Positions 7,944 through 17,490 of a stretch of 60,800 nt of DNA are shown piece by piece. Location of the stretch: assembly GCA_021740905.1 (NCBI GenBank), contig JAIOYV010000039.1, forward strand, positions 1 to 60,800. The letters run 5' to 3'. Positions within the stretch are counted from its first letter, which is position 1; every line of letters begins with the position of its first letter. The notes beneath the pieces were generated by a model. That model was not told the origin of the DNA. It worked only from the letters and a program-made list of their open reading frames with translations, and did not search any database. This DNA comes from Bacteroidales bacterium. GTDB taxonomy: Bacteria > Bacteroidota > Bacteroidia > Bacteroidales > M50B96. The translations under genes were made by a program, and so were the position numbers.

Positions 7944-8577
7944 ACAATGTGCCTTTAATATTATGATCCATAAAACACAGTAATAAAGTAATTGTTTGGG
8001 ACTATCTTGGTTTGAGCACTCAAATACTCAAGTATTATTTAGAATGGATAGAATATAAATAGCAATATTTCGATGAAATCATCAATAGAATAGTGCTATT
8101 ATGGCGAAATCGCTATTTAGAAAACTTTTTGAAATTGAATCAGAGATCAACTTCAAAAGTTTGTGCCCTTTCCAAAATGGCAATTCTCCCAAATAATGGG
8201 GTCCTTATATTTGATGAACAGTAAATTTGCAAAGAACTTTTTAAGTTTACAACTCCTCGGGGGGGGCGAGAGACCGGGAGTAAACTTCAAAAGTTGAAAC
8301 TACCTTAAGAAACAAGATTTCACAGAAACAAAACCATACAACCAACCTCGTCCATCAATATAAAAATTTTGTAAGTTGTGCAAGCAGCCACCGACAACTT
8401 TCCCCATTAGGTCAAAACTTTTGAAGTTGAGCGGGTATGCTATCAATCAAAGAGCAGATAAAAACTCGGCATGTTTTTGATTATTTCCATTCTTTCACAA
8501 GATTGTTTTATCTTCGTGCGTTTCTATTAGATTGCCTCCTGCAAAGGCTGTTAAAATATTAAATCGAAAAAATTGCA
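7944..8577. repeat. Gene-free divergent region with spaced palindromic 13-mers
   Basis: This 634-base gap separates the oxidase cassette from the divergent mannose synthase gene. It holds AACTTCAAAAGTT at 8149-8161 and 8283-8295, and its reverse complement AACTTTTGAAGTT at 8416-8428; the spacing is 134 and 133 bases. A G8 run with flanking CTCC and GGGAG (8253-8280) lies between them. Promoters for both flanking genes should be here; TATCTTCG at 8509-8516 is the best -7 candidate for the rightward gene. Confidence 0.5.
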
Positions 8578-9321
8578 ATGGTGAAAGAATGTGTTGTTTT
8601 GATACCCACTTACAATGAGAAGGAAAACATAGAGAAGATAATCCGAAAGGTTTTTTCTCTTCCTATTGATTTTCATATCCTTATAATTGAAGACAATTCG
8701 CCCGATGGAACTGCTGCGATAGTGAAATCGATCCAGAAAGATTTTACCGACCGCTTGTTCATTCTTGAGCGAAAAGGGAAATTGGGCTTGGGAACGGCCT
8801 ATATTGCAGGTTTTGATTGGGCTTTGAAGAATGGCTATGATTACATTTTTGAAATGGACGCAGATTTCTCGCATAATCCAGACGACTTACTCCACCTGTA
8901 CGAAGCTTGCCACGACCAAGGAGCCGACCTGGCCATAGGTTCGCGGTATATTTCGGGGGTTAATGTAGTGAATTGGCCAATGGGCCGGGTTATTATGTCG
9001 TACTACGCATCGGCTTATGTGCGGTGGGTAACCCGGATGAAAATCCGTGACACCACCGCCGGCTTTAAATGTTATCGGAAAAAAGTACTGGAAACCATCG
9101 ACTTGAAAAAGATCCGGTTTAAGGGATATGCTTTCCAGATCGAAATGAAATTTACGGCCTGGAAATATGGTTTTAAGATTGTGGAAGTGCCCATTATTTT
9201 TACGGACAGAAAACTTGGGTCGAGCAAAATGAGCGGGGGGATTTTTAGTGAAGCTGTATTGGGCGTACTTAAAATGAAATTCTCAAGTTTCTTTAAAAAG
9301 TACGAAAGGCCAAAAGAGTAG
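8578..9321 (+). CDS. Polyprenyl-phosphate mannose synthase (GT2, DPM1-like)
   Basis: This 247-residue family 2 glycosyltransferase is expected to transfer mannose from GDP-mannose to a polyprenyl phosphate on the cytoplasmic face of the membrane. Diagnostic segments are LIPTYNEKENI near the N-terminus, EDNSPDGT, and the metal-binding MDADFSHNPDDL, followed by IGSRYISG. It is the short form with no C-terminal membrane helices. The sugar specificity is inferred from family resemblance; glucose cannot be excluded. The product could supply lipid-linked mannose to a membrane glycosyltransferase such as the DUF2723 protein at 48014-51061. Confidence 0.85.
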   Translation: MVKECVVLIPTYNEKENIEKIIRKVFSLPIDFHILIIEDNSPDGTAAIVKSIQKDFTDRLFILERKGKLGLGTAYIAGFDWALKNGYDYIFEMDADFSHNPDDLLHLYEACHDQGADLAIGSRYISGVNVVNWPMGRVIMSYYASAYVRWVTRMKIRDTTAGFKCYRKKVLETIDLKKIRFKGYAFQIEMKFTAWKYGFKIVEVPIIFTDRKLGSSKMSGGIFSEAVLGVLKMKFSSFFKKYERPKE

Positions 9322-9553
9322 CCTTGAGGGTGTACAAATCTCACTTGCAATGAAAAGGCATTCATGTTTCTAAATTATTCAGATGTCCTGTTTAAAATGG
9401 AAATTTGGCTTTCCTGTAAATTACCCAGCCTTCAATTTTTTTACCTTATTTTACACCATAAGTATATAGGGTAAAAGAATAATTGGGCTCAGCATGAAAA
9501 CAATTTGACCCAAACCACTCTTTTATACTATTTTAATTACTAAGTCATAACTG

Positions 9554-10909
9554 ATGAATAAATCGATATTTATTACTGGAGGAAGAATTGTAAACGAAGG
9601 AAGAATCGTTGAAGCAAATCTGCTGATTGAGGGTGATTGGATTAAAGAAATATTTTTGGGGAAAGCGAAAAGAGATGTCCCTGAAAATTCGATCCACATT
9701 GATGCTACAGGAAAATTTATACTGCCAGGCGTAATCGACGACCAAGTGCATTTTCGCGAGCCCGGCCTTACACATAAGGGAGATCTGTACACCGAATCGA
9801 AAGCTGCTGTGGCAGGCGGGATAACCACTTTTTTTGAGATGCCCAACACTTCGCCCCAGGCCACCACTTTGGAATTGTTGGAGGACAAATACGAATTGGC
9901 ATCCCAAAAATCGCTGGCCAACTACAGTTTTTACCTGGGTGCCACCAACAATAACATCGAGGAAATTATCAAAGCCGATCCATCAAAAATTTGTGGCCTG
10001 AAAATATTTATGGGTTCATCTACCGGAAATATGCTGGTTGACAACATCGGATCGCTTCGGAAAATATTTTCACAATCGCCCTTGCTTATTGCCACCCATT
10101 GCGAAGACGAAAGTACCATCAAACAAAATTTCGCACTTTTCAGGGAGAAGTACGGAGAGGAAGTTCCGATTATTTGCCATCCTGATATCCGCAGCGAGGA
10201 AGCTTGTTATCTATCTTCATCGTTGGCTGTTTCATTGGCAAAGGAATATGGTAGCCGGCTCCATGTGCTTCATCTTTCAACCGAAAAAGAACTTTCCTTA
10301 TTCTCGAACCAGCTTCCATCGAAAGAAAAAAAGATTACAGCCGAAGTGTGTGTTCATCATTTGTGGTTCTCGAAAGACGATTACGAGAATCACGGAGCTA
10401 AAATAAAATGGAACCCTGCCATCAAAAACGAATCCGACAGGGCTGCCCTTTTTGCTGCGATGCTCGACAACACCATTGACGTGATAGCAACCGACCACGC
10501 TCCTCATACTGTGGATGAAAAATCAGGTAACTATTTTAAGGCGGCTTCGGGCGGGCCTTTGGTACAGCACTCTCTAAAAGCCATGTTGGAATTCTATCAT
10601 CAGAAAAAAATTACTCTTGAAAAGGTTGTTGAAAAGATGTGCCATACCCCTGCCGAAATATTTAAAGTGGAGAAACGTGGATATATTAGGGAAGGATATT
10701 TTGCCGATTTATGTATTGTTGATTTGGAAAAAAGCCACCAGGTAAGCCAGGAAAACATTCTTTACAAATGTGGATGGTCACCTTTCGAAGGCCAGGTTTT
10801 TCAATCCGAAATTGCTGCCACAATCGTAAATGGCCATCTTGCATTTTTAAATGGGAAATTTGATGAAAGTAAAAAAGGAAGGCGTGTCTCATTTGCAAAC
10901 ACAAAATAA
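9554..10909 (+). CDS. pyrC: Dihydroorotase
   Basis: This 451-residue cytosolic amidohydrolase should interconvert carbamoyl aspartate and dihydroorotate, the third step of pyrimidine synthesis. The motif VHFREPGLTHKGD at about 65-77 and ATDHAPHT in the C-terminal half are hallmark segments, and length is normal. The usual His-x-His metal pair after the first strand reads Gln64-Val-His66, so the first histidine is replaced. This appears to be tolerated in Bacteroidota homologues as I recall them. The stop lies one base before the start of the next gene. Confidence 0.87.
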   Translation: MNKSIFITGGRIVNEGRIVEANLLIEGDWIKEIFLGKAKRDVPENSIHIDATGKFILPGVIDDQVHFREPGLTHKGDLYTESKAAVAGGITTFFEMPNTSPQATTLELLEDKYELASQKSLANYSFYLGATNNNIEEIIKADPSKICGLKIFMGSSTGNMLVDNIGSLRKIFSQSPLLIATHCEDESTIKQNFALFREKYGEEVPIICHPDIRSEEACYLSSSLAVSLAKEYGSRLHVLHLSTEKELSLFSNQLPSKEKKITAEVCVHHLWFSKDDYENHGAKIKWNPAIKNESDRAALFAAMLDNTIDVIATDHAPHTVDEKSGNYFKAASGGPLVQHSLKAMLEFYHQKKITLEKVVEKMCHTPAEIFKVEKRGYIREGYFADLCIVDLEKSHQVSQENILYKCGWSPFEGQVFQSEIAATIVNGHLAFLNGKFDESKKGRRVSFANTK

Positions 10910-10910
10910 T

Positions 10911-11864
10911 ATGCTACCAAAAGGCAAGGTTTTATTTATCGACACTACGCATCCTATACTTCCTCAGAAATTGGAAAAAGCAGGATTCTCCTGCGACCAC
11001 TTTCCAAGCACTTCGCTTGATGAATTGAAAAACCTGCTACCCACCTACCACGGTTTGATTATACGAAGCAAATTCAAAATTGACAAAGAGCTGATAGATC
11101 TGGCAAACTCTCTAAAATTTATTGGGCGGGTTGGTTCTGGCATGGAAAACATAAATGTGGAATATGCCCAAAGTAAAAACATCGCCTGTTTCAATTCACC
11201 CGAAGGTAACAGAGATGCTGTGGCCGAACATGCTCTGGGGATGTTGCTTTCCATTATGAACAATCTGAACAGGGCTAACCAGGAAGTAAGAATGGGTATT
11301 TGGAGACGAGAAGCCAACCGGGGATCAGAAATAATGGGCAAAACAGTTGGCATAATTGGCTACGGTAATACCGGTTCGGCTTTCGCAAAACGACTGTCAG
11401 TCTTCGATTGCCATATCCTTGCATACGATAAATACAAAACGGGATTCTCTTCATCCTATGTAAAAGAAAGTAATCTTGCTGATATTTATTCTCATGCTGA
11501 TATCGTGAGCCTCCACGTGCCCCTATCTTCAGAAACAAAATATATGGTGGACGAGAAATTCATTTCATCTTTTCACAAACCTGTATTTCTTATTAATACT
11601 TCGCGTGGCCCAGTGGTTAAAACCTCCGATCTGGTGGTTGCGCTCGAATCAGGAAAAATAAGGTCTGCTGCGTTGGATGTGTTGGAGTATGAGGCAACTT
11701 CATTCGAGCAAATTTATGAAAAAGACTTGCCCGGCGATTTCAATTACCTGATCAATAGCGACAAAGTTTTATTAAGCCCCCACATTGCAGGCTGGACATT
11801 TGAATCGAATATAAAGCTTTCGGAAATTTTAGCAGACAAGATTATCCAATTTGGTTTCCTTTGA
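10911..11864 (+). CDS. 2-hydroxyacid dehydrogenase, phosphoglycerate dehydrogenase-like
   Basis: This 317-residue NAD-dependent dehydrogenase has the two-domain fold of the D-isomer-specific family. The dinucleotide motif GIIGYGNTGS has glycines at 150, 152 and 155. The catalytic arginine sits in NTSRGPVV and the catalytic histidine in LSPHIAGWT. I chose ATG at 10911, one base after the dihydroorotase stop, over an in-frame start 60 bases earlier that would overlap it. It lacks the C-terminal ACT domain of long SerA enzymes. The substrate is not certain; 3-phosphoglycerate is plausible. Confidence 0.83.
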   Translation: MLPKGKVLFIDTTHPILPQKLEKAGFSCDHFPSTSLDELKNLLPTYHGLIIRSKFKIDKELIDLANSLKFIGRVGSGMENINVEYAQSKNIACFNSPEGNRDAVAEHALGMLLSIMNNLNRANQEVRMGIWRREANRGSEIMGKTVGIIGYGNTGSAFAKRLSVFDCHILAYDKYKTGFSSSYVKESNLADIYSHADIVSLHVPLSSETKYMVDEKFISSFHKPVFLINTSRGPVVKTSDLVVALESGKIRSAALDVLEYEATSFEQIYEKDLPGDFNYLINSDKVLLSPHIAGWTFESNIKLSEILADKIIQFGFL

Positions 11865-12076
11865 ACGTATTCAGAAATATCCATTTCAGGAGTAAAAAAA
11901 CGCATCCAAAAAGGAGGTTCAGAAAGCAGATCAGAAATTTTTGCTACTCTAATTCGCGAGAACCTACAAAATAACATTCAGACCCAAAATTACAACACAT
12001 TATATATAAGTACATTAAAAGATAATTTCAAAAATAATTCCCATTCTTCTTTGAAATGAAAAAATAAATAAATAAA

Positions 12077-12108
12077 TTTGATAGGGAATTTTCGTTTTAA
12101 TATCTTTG
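12077..12108 (+). promoter_or_regulatory. Promoter of rpsU
   Basis: TTTG at 12077-12080 and TATCTTTG at 12101-12108 are separated by exactly 20 bases, a near-ideal Bacteroidota housekeeping promoter. Transcription would begin near 12114, 22 bases before the ATG. The 270 bases upstream hold nothing else recognisable. Confidence 0.75.
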
Positions 12109-12135
12109 CCGCTCAATTTTTTAAATGAACATAAT

Positions 12136-12327
12136 ATGATAGTAATACCTCTAAAAGAAGGCGAAAACATTGATCGGGCGTTGAAGAAGTTTAAACGTAA
12201 GTTTGAAAAAACTGGAATTATTAAAGAGCTCCGGGCACGGCAGGCATTTAAAAAGCCGTCGGTGTCAAATAGGGAGCAAAAACTCCGTGCGGTCTATGTT
12301 CAACACTTACAACAACAAGAAGATTAG
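12136..12327 (+). CDS. rpsU: 30S ribosomal protein S21
   Basis: This 63-residue basic protein joins the platform of the small ribosomal subunit near the 3' end of 16S rRNA and assists initiation. The start MIVIPLKEGENIDRALKKFK and the basic tail are typical. An in-frame TTG at 12106 was rejected because it lies inside the -7 promoter box. It is the first gene of a run (rpsU, recombinase, hpf) that is commonly conserved in Bacteroidota ahead of tuf. Confidence 0.93.
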   Translation: MIVIPLKEGENIDRALKKFKRKFEKTGIIKELRARQAFKKPSVSNREQKLRAVYVQHLQQQED

Positions 12328-12392
12328 AAATTGCTCAGGATAACAATTGGGATTGACAATTCAAGTGATTTGTAATTCAATTCCAATTTTAT

Positions 12393-13277
12393 ATGTCTAC
12401 TGAAAAATTTCTTAATTACTTACAATACGAGAAGCGCTATTCAACACATACTGTCCAATCGTACACGGTTGATTTAAGACAATTTATAGAATTTTGCAAC
12501 CACACTATCGGAAGTTTCAACGAAAGCACAATAGATGCTAAATTGATCCGGCAGTGGGTTGTTTTTTTATTAGACCATTCCTATTCCGGCAAATCGGTAA
12601 ACCGCAAACTATCCTGCTTGCGAAACTTCTTTCGTTATTTGCAAAGTCAGAAAATAGTTGACGAAAATCCGGTTGACGGAATTGTTTCTCCAAAATTGAA
12701 CAAACGCCTGCCAGTTTTTTTAAATGAAGGAGCAGTGAGCCTTTTGCTCGATGAGGTAGATTTTGGGGATGGCTTTGAAGCCGAAAGGGACAAACTGATA
12801 CTTGAAATCCTGTATGCAACAGGCATCAGGCTTTCGGAATTGACCGGGCTTACAGATAATTCATTCGATCGGGTCGGGCACACAATTAAAGTGGTAGGAA
12901 AAAGAAATAAAGAACGGATAGTTCCGTATAATAAAGCACTGGAGAATCAAATTGAGGTTTATCTAAAAAGTAGGGATGAAGTGATTAGTATTAGAGAATC
13001 AGAAAGTTTTTTTGTTACTTCAAAAGGTAAAACCATATATCCGAAACTTGTATATAGAACTGTCAATCACTATTTAGGCTTAGTATCGACAATAAAAAAG
13101 AAAAGTCCACATGTACTACGACATAGCTTTGCCACACACATGCTTAACAACGGAGCCGATTTGAATTCCATAAAAGAACTACTTGGCCACAGCAATTTAT
13201 CAGCTACACAAATATACACGCATACCATATTTAGTAAATTAAAAGATATTTATAACCACGCCCATCCCAGGGCATAA
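12393..13277 (+). CDS. xerC: XerC/D-like tyrosine recombinase
   Basis: This 294-residue recombinase has the size and composition of chromosomal Xer enzymes that resolve chromosome dimers at dif. The catalytic set is complete: R146 in ATGIRLSEL, K170, H240 and R243 in HVLRHSFATHM, H266 in LLGHSNLS, and nucleophile Y275 in IYTH. An N-terminal core-binding SAM-like domain covers about 1-90. Its place between rpsU and hpf in the core block argues for a housekeeping role rather than a mobile integrase. Assignment to XerC rather than XerD is uncertain. Confidence 0.88.
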   Translation: MSTEKFLNYLQYEKRYSTHTVQSYTVDLRQFIEFCNHTIGSFNESTIDAKLIRQWVVFLLDHSYSGKSVNRKLSCLRNFFRYLQSQKIVDENPVDGIVSPKLNKRLPVFLNEGAVSLLLDEVDFGDGFEAERDKLILEILYATGIRLSELTGLTDNSFDRVGHTIKVVGKRNKERIVPYNKALENQIEVYLKSRDEVISIRESESFFVTSKGKTIYPKLVYRTVNHYLGLVSTIKKKSPHVLRHSFATHMLNNGADLNSIKELLGHSNLSATQIYTHTIFSKLKDIYNHAHPRA

Positions 13278-13295
13278 AATTTAGGAGGAAAAGAT

Positions 13296-13595
13296 ATGAA
13301 CATTAAAATTCACTCAATCCACTTCGATGCAGACAGCAAACTTGAAAGTTTCATCGAAAACAAAGTAGAAAAATTGTCTCAGTTCTATGAATCCATTATT
13401 GGCGTCGAAATATTTTTACGTTTGGACAAAGCGCAAAACACCGAAAATAAGATTACCGAAATCAAAGTTGAAATCCCTGGAAACGACCTGTTTGCAAAGA
13501 GACAGAGCGGATCATTCGAGGCATCGACCGATGCTGCAATAGAAGCATTACGCCGTCAAATTTCGAAACATAAAGAGAAACAAAGAGGGCTTTAA
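13296..13595 (+). CDS. hpf: Ribosome hibernation-promoting factor
   Basis: This 99-residue protein is the short form of the HPF/RaiA family, which binds the decoding centre of idle ribosomes. The opening MNIKIHSIHFDADSKLESFI and the segment KVEIPGNDLFAKRQSGSFEAS, split here only for description, match the family pattern. A purine-rich AGGAGG-like string precedes the start, unusual in this phylum. It follows the recombinase gene by 18 bases and precedes the tRNA cluster. Confidence 0.88.
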   Translation: MNIKIHSIHFDADSKLESFIENKVEKLSQFYESIIGVEIFLRLDKAQNTENKITEIKVEIPGNDLFAKRQSGSFEASTDAAIEALRRQISKHKEKQRGL

Positions 13596-13622
13596 TATTT
13601 ATTGAAAAAAACCGAATATTTT

Positions 13623-13655
13623 TTTGGGATATTAAAATTAAAGTATTTACATTTG
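13623..13655 (+). promoter_or_regulatory. Promoter of the tRNA-tuf operon
   Basis: TTTG at 13623-13626 and TACATTTG at 13648-13655 are separated by 21 bases. Transcription would start near 13662, about 53 bases before the first tRNA, and could run through the four tRNAs into tuf. Confidence 0.65.
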
Positions 13656-13714
13656 CACACCATTTTCAAAGGCTATTTATCAGCTCAGAAAATGGACTGT
13701 TCTTTAAAGATTTT

Positions 13715-13788
13715 GCCGATGTAGCTCAGTTGGTCAGAGCAGCTGATTTGTAATCAGCAGGTCGGGGGTTCGAATCCCTCCATCGGCT
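13715..13788 (+). tRNA. tRNA-Thr (TGT anticodon)
   Basis: A full cloverleaf is visible: acceptor GCCGATG pairs with CATCGGC, the anticodon stem GCTGA/TCAGC encloses TTTGTAA with anticodon TGT, and the T-arm is GGGGG-TTCGAAT-CCCTC. The discriminator is T. No CCA is encoded. Confidence 0.97.
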
Positions 13789-13837
13789 CTTTAAGTTCTT
13801 TGTGTAATGAAATAGTACTTTTTAAATTAAAAGATAC

Positions 13838-13919
13838 GGGGAGATTCCAGAGCGGTCAAATGGGGCAGACTGTAAATCTGTTGGCGCAGCCTTCGGAGGT
13901 TCGAATCCTCCTCTCCCCA
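13838..13919 (+). tRNA. tRNA-Tyr (GTA anticodon)
   Basis: The acceptor GGGGAGA pairs with TCTCCCC and the anticodon loop CTGTAAA gives GTA. The long variable arm (GGCGCAGCCTTC region) is that of a class II bacterial tRNA-Tyr. The discriminator is A. Confidence 0.96.
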
Positions 13920-13933
13920 CTTATAATTTAAAA

Positions 13934-14006
13934 GCGGGAGTAGCTCAGTTGGTAGAGCATCAGCCTTCCAAGCTGAGGGTCGCGAGTCCGAGTCTCGTCT
14001 CCCGCT
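13934..14006 (+). tRNA. tRNA-Gly (TCC anticodon)
   Basis: The acceptor GCGGGAG pairs with CTCCCGC. The anticodon stem TCAGC/GCTGA encloses CTTCCAA with anticodon TCC. The T-arm loop reads GTCCGAG-like rather than the usual TTCGAAT, a mild departure. Confidence 0.95.
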
Positions 14007-14015
14007 CTTCTATTG

Positions 14016-14087
<72 letters not shown>

Positions 14088-14142
14088 CAGGTTTAGGAAA
14101 AATAAGAAATAGAAATAAATACTAATTTAATAGATTTTAGTT

Positions 14143-15330
14143 ATGGCTAAAGCAAAATTTGATAGGTCGAAGCCTCACGTAAACATCGGCACTATCGGTC
14201 ATGTTGACCACGGAAAAACTACCTTAACCGCCGCTATAACAATGGTTTTGGCAAAGAAAGGTTTATCGGAAATTAAATCTTTCGATTCAATTGATAATGC
14301 ACCCGAAGAAAAAGAAAGGGGTATTACAATTAATACAGCTCACGTAGAGTATACAACCGTAACTCGTCACTATGCTCACGTTGATTGTCCGGGTCACGCT
14401 GATTACGTAAAGAATATGGTTACAGGTGCGGCTCAGATGGATGGTGCTATAATCGTTGTTGCTGGTACTGATGGTCCTATGCCTCAAACTCGCGAACATA
14501 TCCTTCTTGCTCGTCAGGTAAATGTACCTAAACTGGTTGTTTTTATCAACAAAGTTGATATGGTTGACGATCCTGAGTTGCTCGAACTTATCGAAATGGA
14601 AATGCGTGAATTGCTTGCCTTCTATGATTTCGATGGTGACAACTCTCCAGTGATATTAGGCTCTGCACTTGGTGCAATGAATGGTGAAGCACAGTGGGAA
14701 GAAAAAGTAATGGAATTGATGGATGCAGTGGATAGCTGGATTCCAATACCTCCTCGTGAAAATGAAAAGCCATTCCTTATGCCAGTTGAAGACGTATTCT
14801 CGATTACAGGTCGTGGAACTGTTGCAACTGGTCGTATCGAAACCGGAGTTGTGAATACAGGTGATGAGATCAACTTAATTGGCTTAGGTGCCGAAGGCCG
14901 CAAAACAGTTTGCACTGGAGTTGAGATGTTTCGTAAGATTCTTGACAGAGGCGAAGCTGGCGACAACGTTGGTTTATTGCTTCGTGGCGTTGACAAAAAA
15001 GAAATCAAACGTGGTATGGTATTGGCCAAGCCAGGATCTATTAAGCCTCATACAAAAGTAAAAGCTGAGGTTTATGTATTGAAGAAAGAAGAAGGTGGCC
15101 GTCACACTCCATTTCATAACAACTATCGCCCACAGTTTTATTTGCGTACACTTGACGTAACTGGTGAAATTCATCTACCTGAAGGAGTTGAGATGGTTAT
15201 GCCAGGCGATAATGTGACCATTACCATAAACCTGATCTATCCTGTAGCTTGTAATGTGGGTCTCCGCTTTGCTATCCGTGAAGGTGGACGTACAGTTGGT
15301 GCCGGTCAGATTATTGAATTGCTCGACTAA
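14143..15330 (+). CDS. tuf: Elongation factor Tu
   Basis: This 395-residue GTPase carries aminoacyl-tRNA to the ribosome. GTP-binding motifs are all visible: GHVDHGKT at 19-26, DCPGHADYV, and NKVDMVD. The conserved N-terminal [20 protein letters not shown] and the C-terminal [11 protein letters not shown] are standard. It follows four tRNA genes, which is the tufB arrangement of many bacteria, and is followed by a hairpin and tRNA-Trp. Confidence 0.98.
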   Translation: MAKAKFDRSKPHVNIGTIGHVDHGKTTLTAAITMVLAKKGLSEIKSFDSIDNAPEEKERGITINTAHVEYTTVTRHYAHVDCPGHADYVKNMVTGAAQMDGAIIVVAGTDGPMPQTREHILLARQVNVPKLVVFINKVDMVDDPELLELIEMEMRELLAFYDFDGDNSPVILGSALGAMNGEAQWEEKVMELMDAVDSWIPIPPRENEKPFLMPVEDVFSITGRGTVATGRIETGVVNTGDEINLIGLGAEGRKTVCTGVEMFRKILDRGEAGDNVGLLLRGVDKKEIKRGMVLAKPGSIKPHTKVKAEVYVLKKEEGGRHTPFHNNYRPQFYLRTLDVTGEIHLPEGVEMVMPGDNVTITINLIYPVACNVGLRFAIREGGRTVGAGQIIELLD

Positions 15331-15356
15331 AAAATTTCTAAACATACTGAAAAGAT

Positions 15357-15391
15357 GCTTCGGCAAGGAATACTTTGCCGGGCTTCTTTTT
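15357..15391 (+). terminator. Hairpin after tuf
   Basis: CGGCAA (15361-15366) pairs with TTGCCG (15375-15380), extendable outward by wobble pairs, followed by a T-rich run. It lies 9 bases before tRNA-Trp and may act as a partial terminator or processing site between tuf and the secE operon. Confidence 0.55.
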
Positions 15392-15399
15392 ATATTGAA

Positions 15400-15472
15400 A
15401 CGGGTGTAGCTCAATTGGTAGAGCAGTGGTCTCCAAAACCAAAGGTTGAGAGTTCGATTCTTTCCACCCGTG
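15400..15472 (+). tRNA. tRNA-Trp (CCA anticodon)
   Basis: The acceptor ACGGGTG pairs with CACCCGT, the anticodon loop CTCCAAA gives CCA, and the discriminator is G. The anticodon stem has one mismatch at its outer pair (27-43, G opposite A). It sits between tuf and secE, as in many bacteria. Confidence 0.95.
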
Positions 15473-15493
15473 CAACAGAAGAAGTACAGAAAA

Positions 15494-15685
15494 ATGAAAA
15501 TAAAAGCATACTTACAGGAAACCTACAATGAGTTGGTAAACAAAGTTACCTGGCCCACTTGGCCCGAACTTCAAAACAGCGCAGTAGTGGTTATGGTTGC
15601 ATCTCTCATCATTGCACTAATCATAGCTCTAATGGACACCTCATTCCGGAATTTGATGCAATTGATTTACGGATTGTTCTATTAA
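15494..15685 (+). CDS. secE: Preprotein translocase subunit SecE
   Basis: This 63-residue single-span membrane protein clamps SecY in the Sec translocon. The cytoplasmic amphipathic helix carries the conserved NKVTWPTWPEL segment, followed by one hydrophobic helix. I chose the ATG at 15494; an upstream in-frame start would overlap tRNA-Trp. It is 22 bases after that tRNA and 25 bases before nusG. Confidence 0.93.
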   Translation: MKIKAYLQETYNELVNKVTWPTWPELQNSAVVVMVASLIIALIIALMDTSFRNLMQLIYGLFY

Positions 15686-15710
15686 AAGGTTTTAAAGAAG
15701 CGAAGTTGAA

Positions 15711-16259
15711 ATGGGAGACATTGTAAAGAAATGGTATGTAGTTCGGGCAATTGGAGGAAAGGAAACCAAGGTAAAGGAATATATCGAAAGTGAAATTTCC
15801 CGATTGAACCTAAGCGATTTCGTTGCACAAGTGCTCATTCCAAAAGAAAAAGTATACCAAATAAGGAAAGGCAAAAAAATAAGCAAAGAGAGGAATTTCT
15901 TTCCAGGTTATATTTTAATTGAAGCATCTTTGGTGGGCGAAATACCACATATTATAAAGAACATACCCAATGTAATTGGATTTTTAGGCACTGAAAAAGG
16001 GGGAGACCCAACACCAATCAGGATGGTCGAAGTAAACCGGATCCTGGGTAAGGTTGACGAGCTTGCTGAAAGAGACGAAGAATTGAATGTTCCATTTTAT
16101 GTGGGCGAGCCTGTTAAAGTAACCGATGGGCCGTTCAACAGTTTCAGCGGGATAATAGAAGAAGTAAACGACGAGAAAAAGAAGCTCAAAGTAATGGTAA
16201 AGATCTTTGGCCGGAAAACACCTTTGGAACTCAGCTTTATGCAGGTTGAGAAGGAATAA
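15711..16259 (+). CDS. nusG: Transcription termination/antitermination factor NusG
   Basis: This 182-residue factor binds RNA polymerase and couples transcription to translation. The NGN domain starts with KKWYVVRAIGGKE, includes FFPGYILIEA, and is followed by a C-terminal KOW domain with EPVKVTDGPFNSFSGIIEE. Length is standard. The position between secE and rplK is universal. Confidence 0.95.
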   Translation: MGDIVKKWYVVRAIGGKETKVKEYIESEISRLNLSDFVAQVLIPKEKVYQIRKGKKISKERNFFPGYILIEASLVGEIPHIIKNIPNVIGFLGTEKGGDPTPIRMVEVNRILGKVDELAERDEELNVPFYVGEPVKVTDGPFNSFSGIIEEVNDEKKKLKVMVKIFGRKTPLELSFMQVEKE

Positions 16260-16309
16260 ACGACAAAAGGGATTTCCTGCGATAATAACAACTATAGAAA
16301 AAGTAAACA

Positions 16310-16750
16310 ATGGCTAAAGAAGTAGAAGCATTAATTAAATTACAGATTAAGGGTGGGGCAGCCAATCCATCACCACCAGTAGGGCCAGCTCTTGGTTCCA
16401 AAGGTGTAAACATCATGGAATTCTGCAAGCAGTTCAATGCAAGGACTCAGGAGAGTGCAGGAAAAGTATTGCCCGTAATTATTACTGTATATAAGGACAA
16501 ATCGTTTGAATTTATTATCAAGCGCCCACCCGTGGCGGTTCAAATATTGGAAACAGCTAAATTGAAGTCTGGATCACCCGAACCAAACATGAGGAAGGTA
16601 GCTAGTATAACTTGGGACCAAGTAAAAGCTATTGCAGAAGAAAAAATGCCAGACTTAAACGCATTTACAATGGAATCGGCCATGAAAATGGTAGCCGGGA
16701 CTGCAAGGAGCATGGGTATTAATGTGAAGGGTACATTCCCGAGTTCATAA
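16310..16750 (+). CDS. rplK: 50S ribosomal protein L11
   Basis: This 146-residue protein forms the GTPase-associated centre with 23S rRNA. It shows the typical proline-rich [20 protein letters not shown] near the N-terminus and an RNA-binding C-terminal domain ending in [11 protein letters not shown]. The N-terminal methionine is followed by [11 protein letters not shown], and the gene order (nusG-rplK-rplA) is standard. Confidence 0.96.
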   Translation: MAKEVEALIKLQIKGGAANPSPPVGPALGSKGVNIMEFCKQFNARTQESAGKVLPVIITVYKDKSFEFIIKRPPVAVQILETAKLKSGSPEPNMRKVASITWDQVKAIAEEKMPDLNAFTMESAMKMVAGTARSMGINVKGTFPSS

Positions 16751-16769
16751 ATTAAAGAAATCAGGAAAA

Positions 16770-17462
16770 ATGGCTAAAATAACAAAAAACCAAAAAGTCG
16801 CTTTATCGAAGATTGAGCCGTTAAAAAACTACAGCCTTTCTGATGCTGCCGACTTGGTAAAAGAAGTTACCTTTACCAAATTTGATGCATCTGTCGATCT
16901 TGATGTACGTTTAGGCGTCGATCCACGGAAAGCGAACCAAATGGTAAGGGGGATAACAACCCTTCCACACGGAACTGGTAGAGAAAAAAGGGTATTAGTA
17001 TTATGTACCCCCGATAAAGAGCAGGAAGCCCTCGATGCAGGCGCCGACCATGTCGGGTTGGACGACTATGTGCAGAAAATTAAAGACGGCTGGACCGATA
17101 TTGACGTAATCATAACAATGCCCCCGGTAATGGGCAAGGTTGGTGCATTAGGTCGTATCCTTGGACCCCGTGGCTTAATGCCAAACCCCAAAAGCGGAAC
17201 CGTGACCATGGAGATCGGGAAAGCTGTTAAAGAAGTAAAATCAGGTAAAATAGATTTTAAAGTTGATAAATACGGAATAATTCACGCTTCCATTGGTAAA
17301 GTATCATTTGACAAAACTCAAATTATCGAAAACGCCAAGGAATTAATCGGTACTATCATCAAGTTGAAGCCTACGGCTGCAAAAGGCACCTACGTAAAAA
17401 GTATCTATCTCTCAAGTACCATGAGCCCGGGGATACAAGTAGATGCCAAAACAATTGATTAG
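16770..17462 (+). CDS. rplA: 50S ribosomal protein L1
   Basis: This 230-residue protein forms the mobile L1 stalk and in many bacteria represses its own operon by binding the mRNA leader. The segment [19 protein letters not shown] is the diagnostic RNA-binding loop. It starts 19 bases after rplK, as in the classic L11-L1 operon. Confidence 0.96.
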   Translation: MAKITKNQKVALSKIEPLKNYSLSDAADLVKEVTFTKFDASVDLDVRLGVDPRKANQMVRGITTLPHGTGREKRVLVLCTPDKEQEALDAGADHVGLDDYVQKIKDGWTDIDVIITMPPVMGKVGALGRILGPRGLMPNPKSGTVTMEIGKAVKEVKSGKIDFKVDKYGIIHASIGKVSFDKTQIIENAKELIGTIIKLKPTAAKGTYVKSIYLSSTMSPGIQVDAKTID

Positions 17463-17490
17463 TGTTTTTATTTGAAAAACGATTAATTAC

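Noticed and set aside
12393-13277. XerC-like gene as a mobile-element integrase
   Set aside because: It has all catalytic residues and sits in a conserved housekeeping run between rpsU and hpf with no cargo.
14287-14499. Antisense frame in tuf
   Set aside because: Shadow of a highly conserved gene with strong codon constraint.
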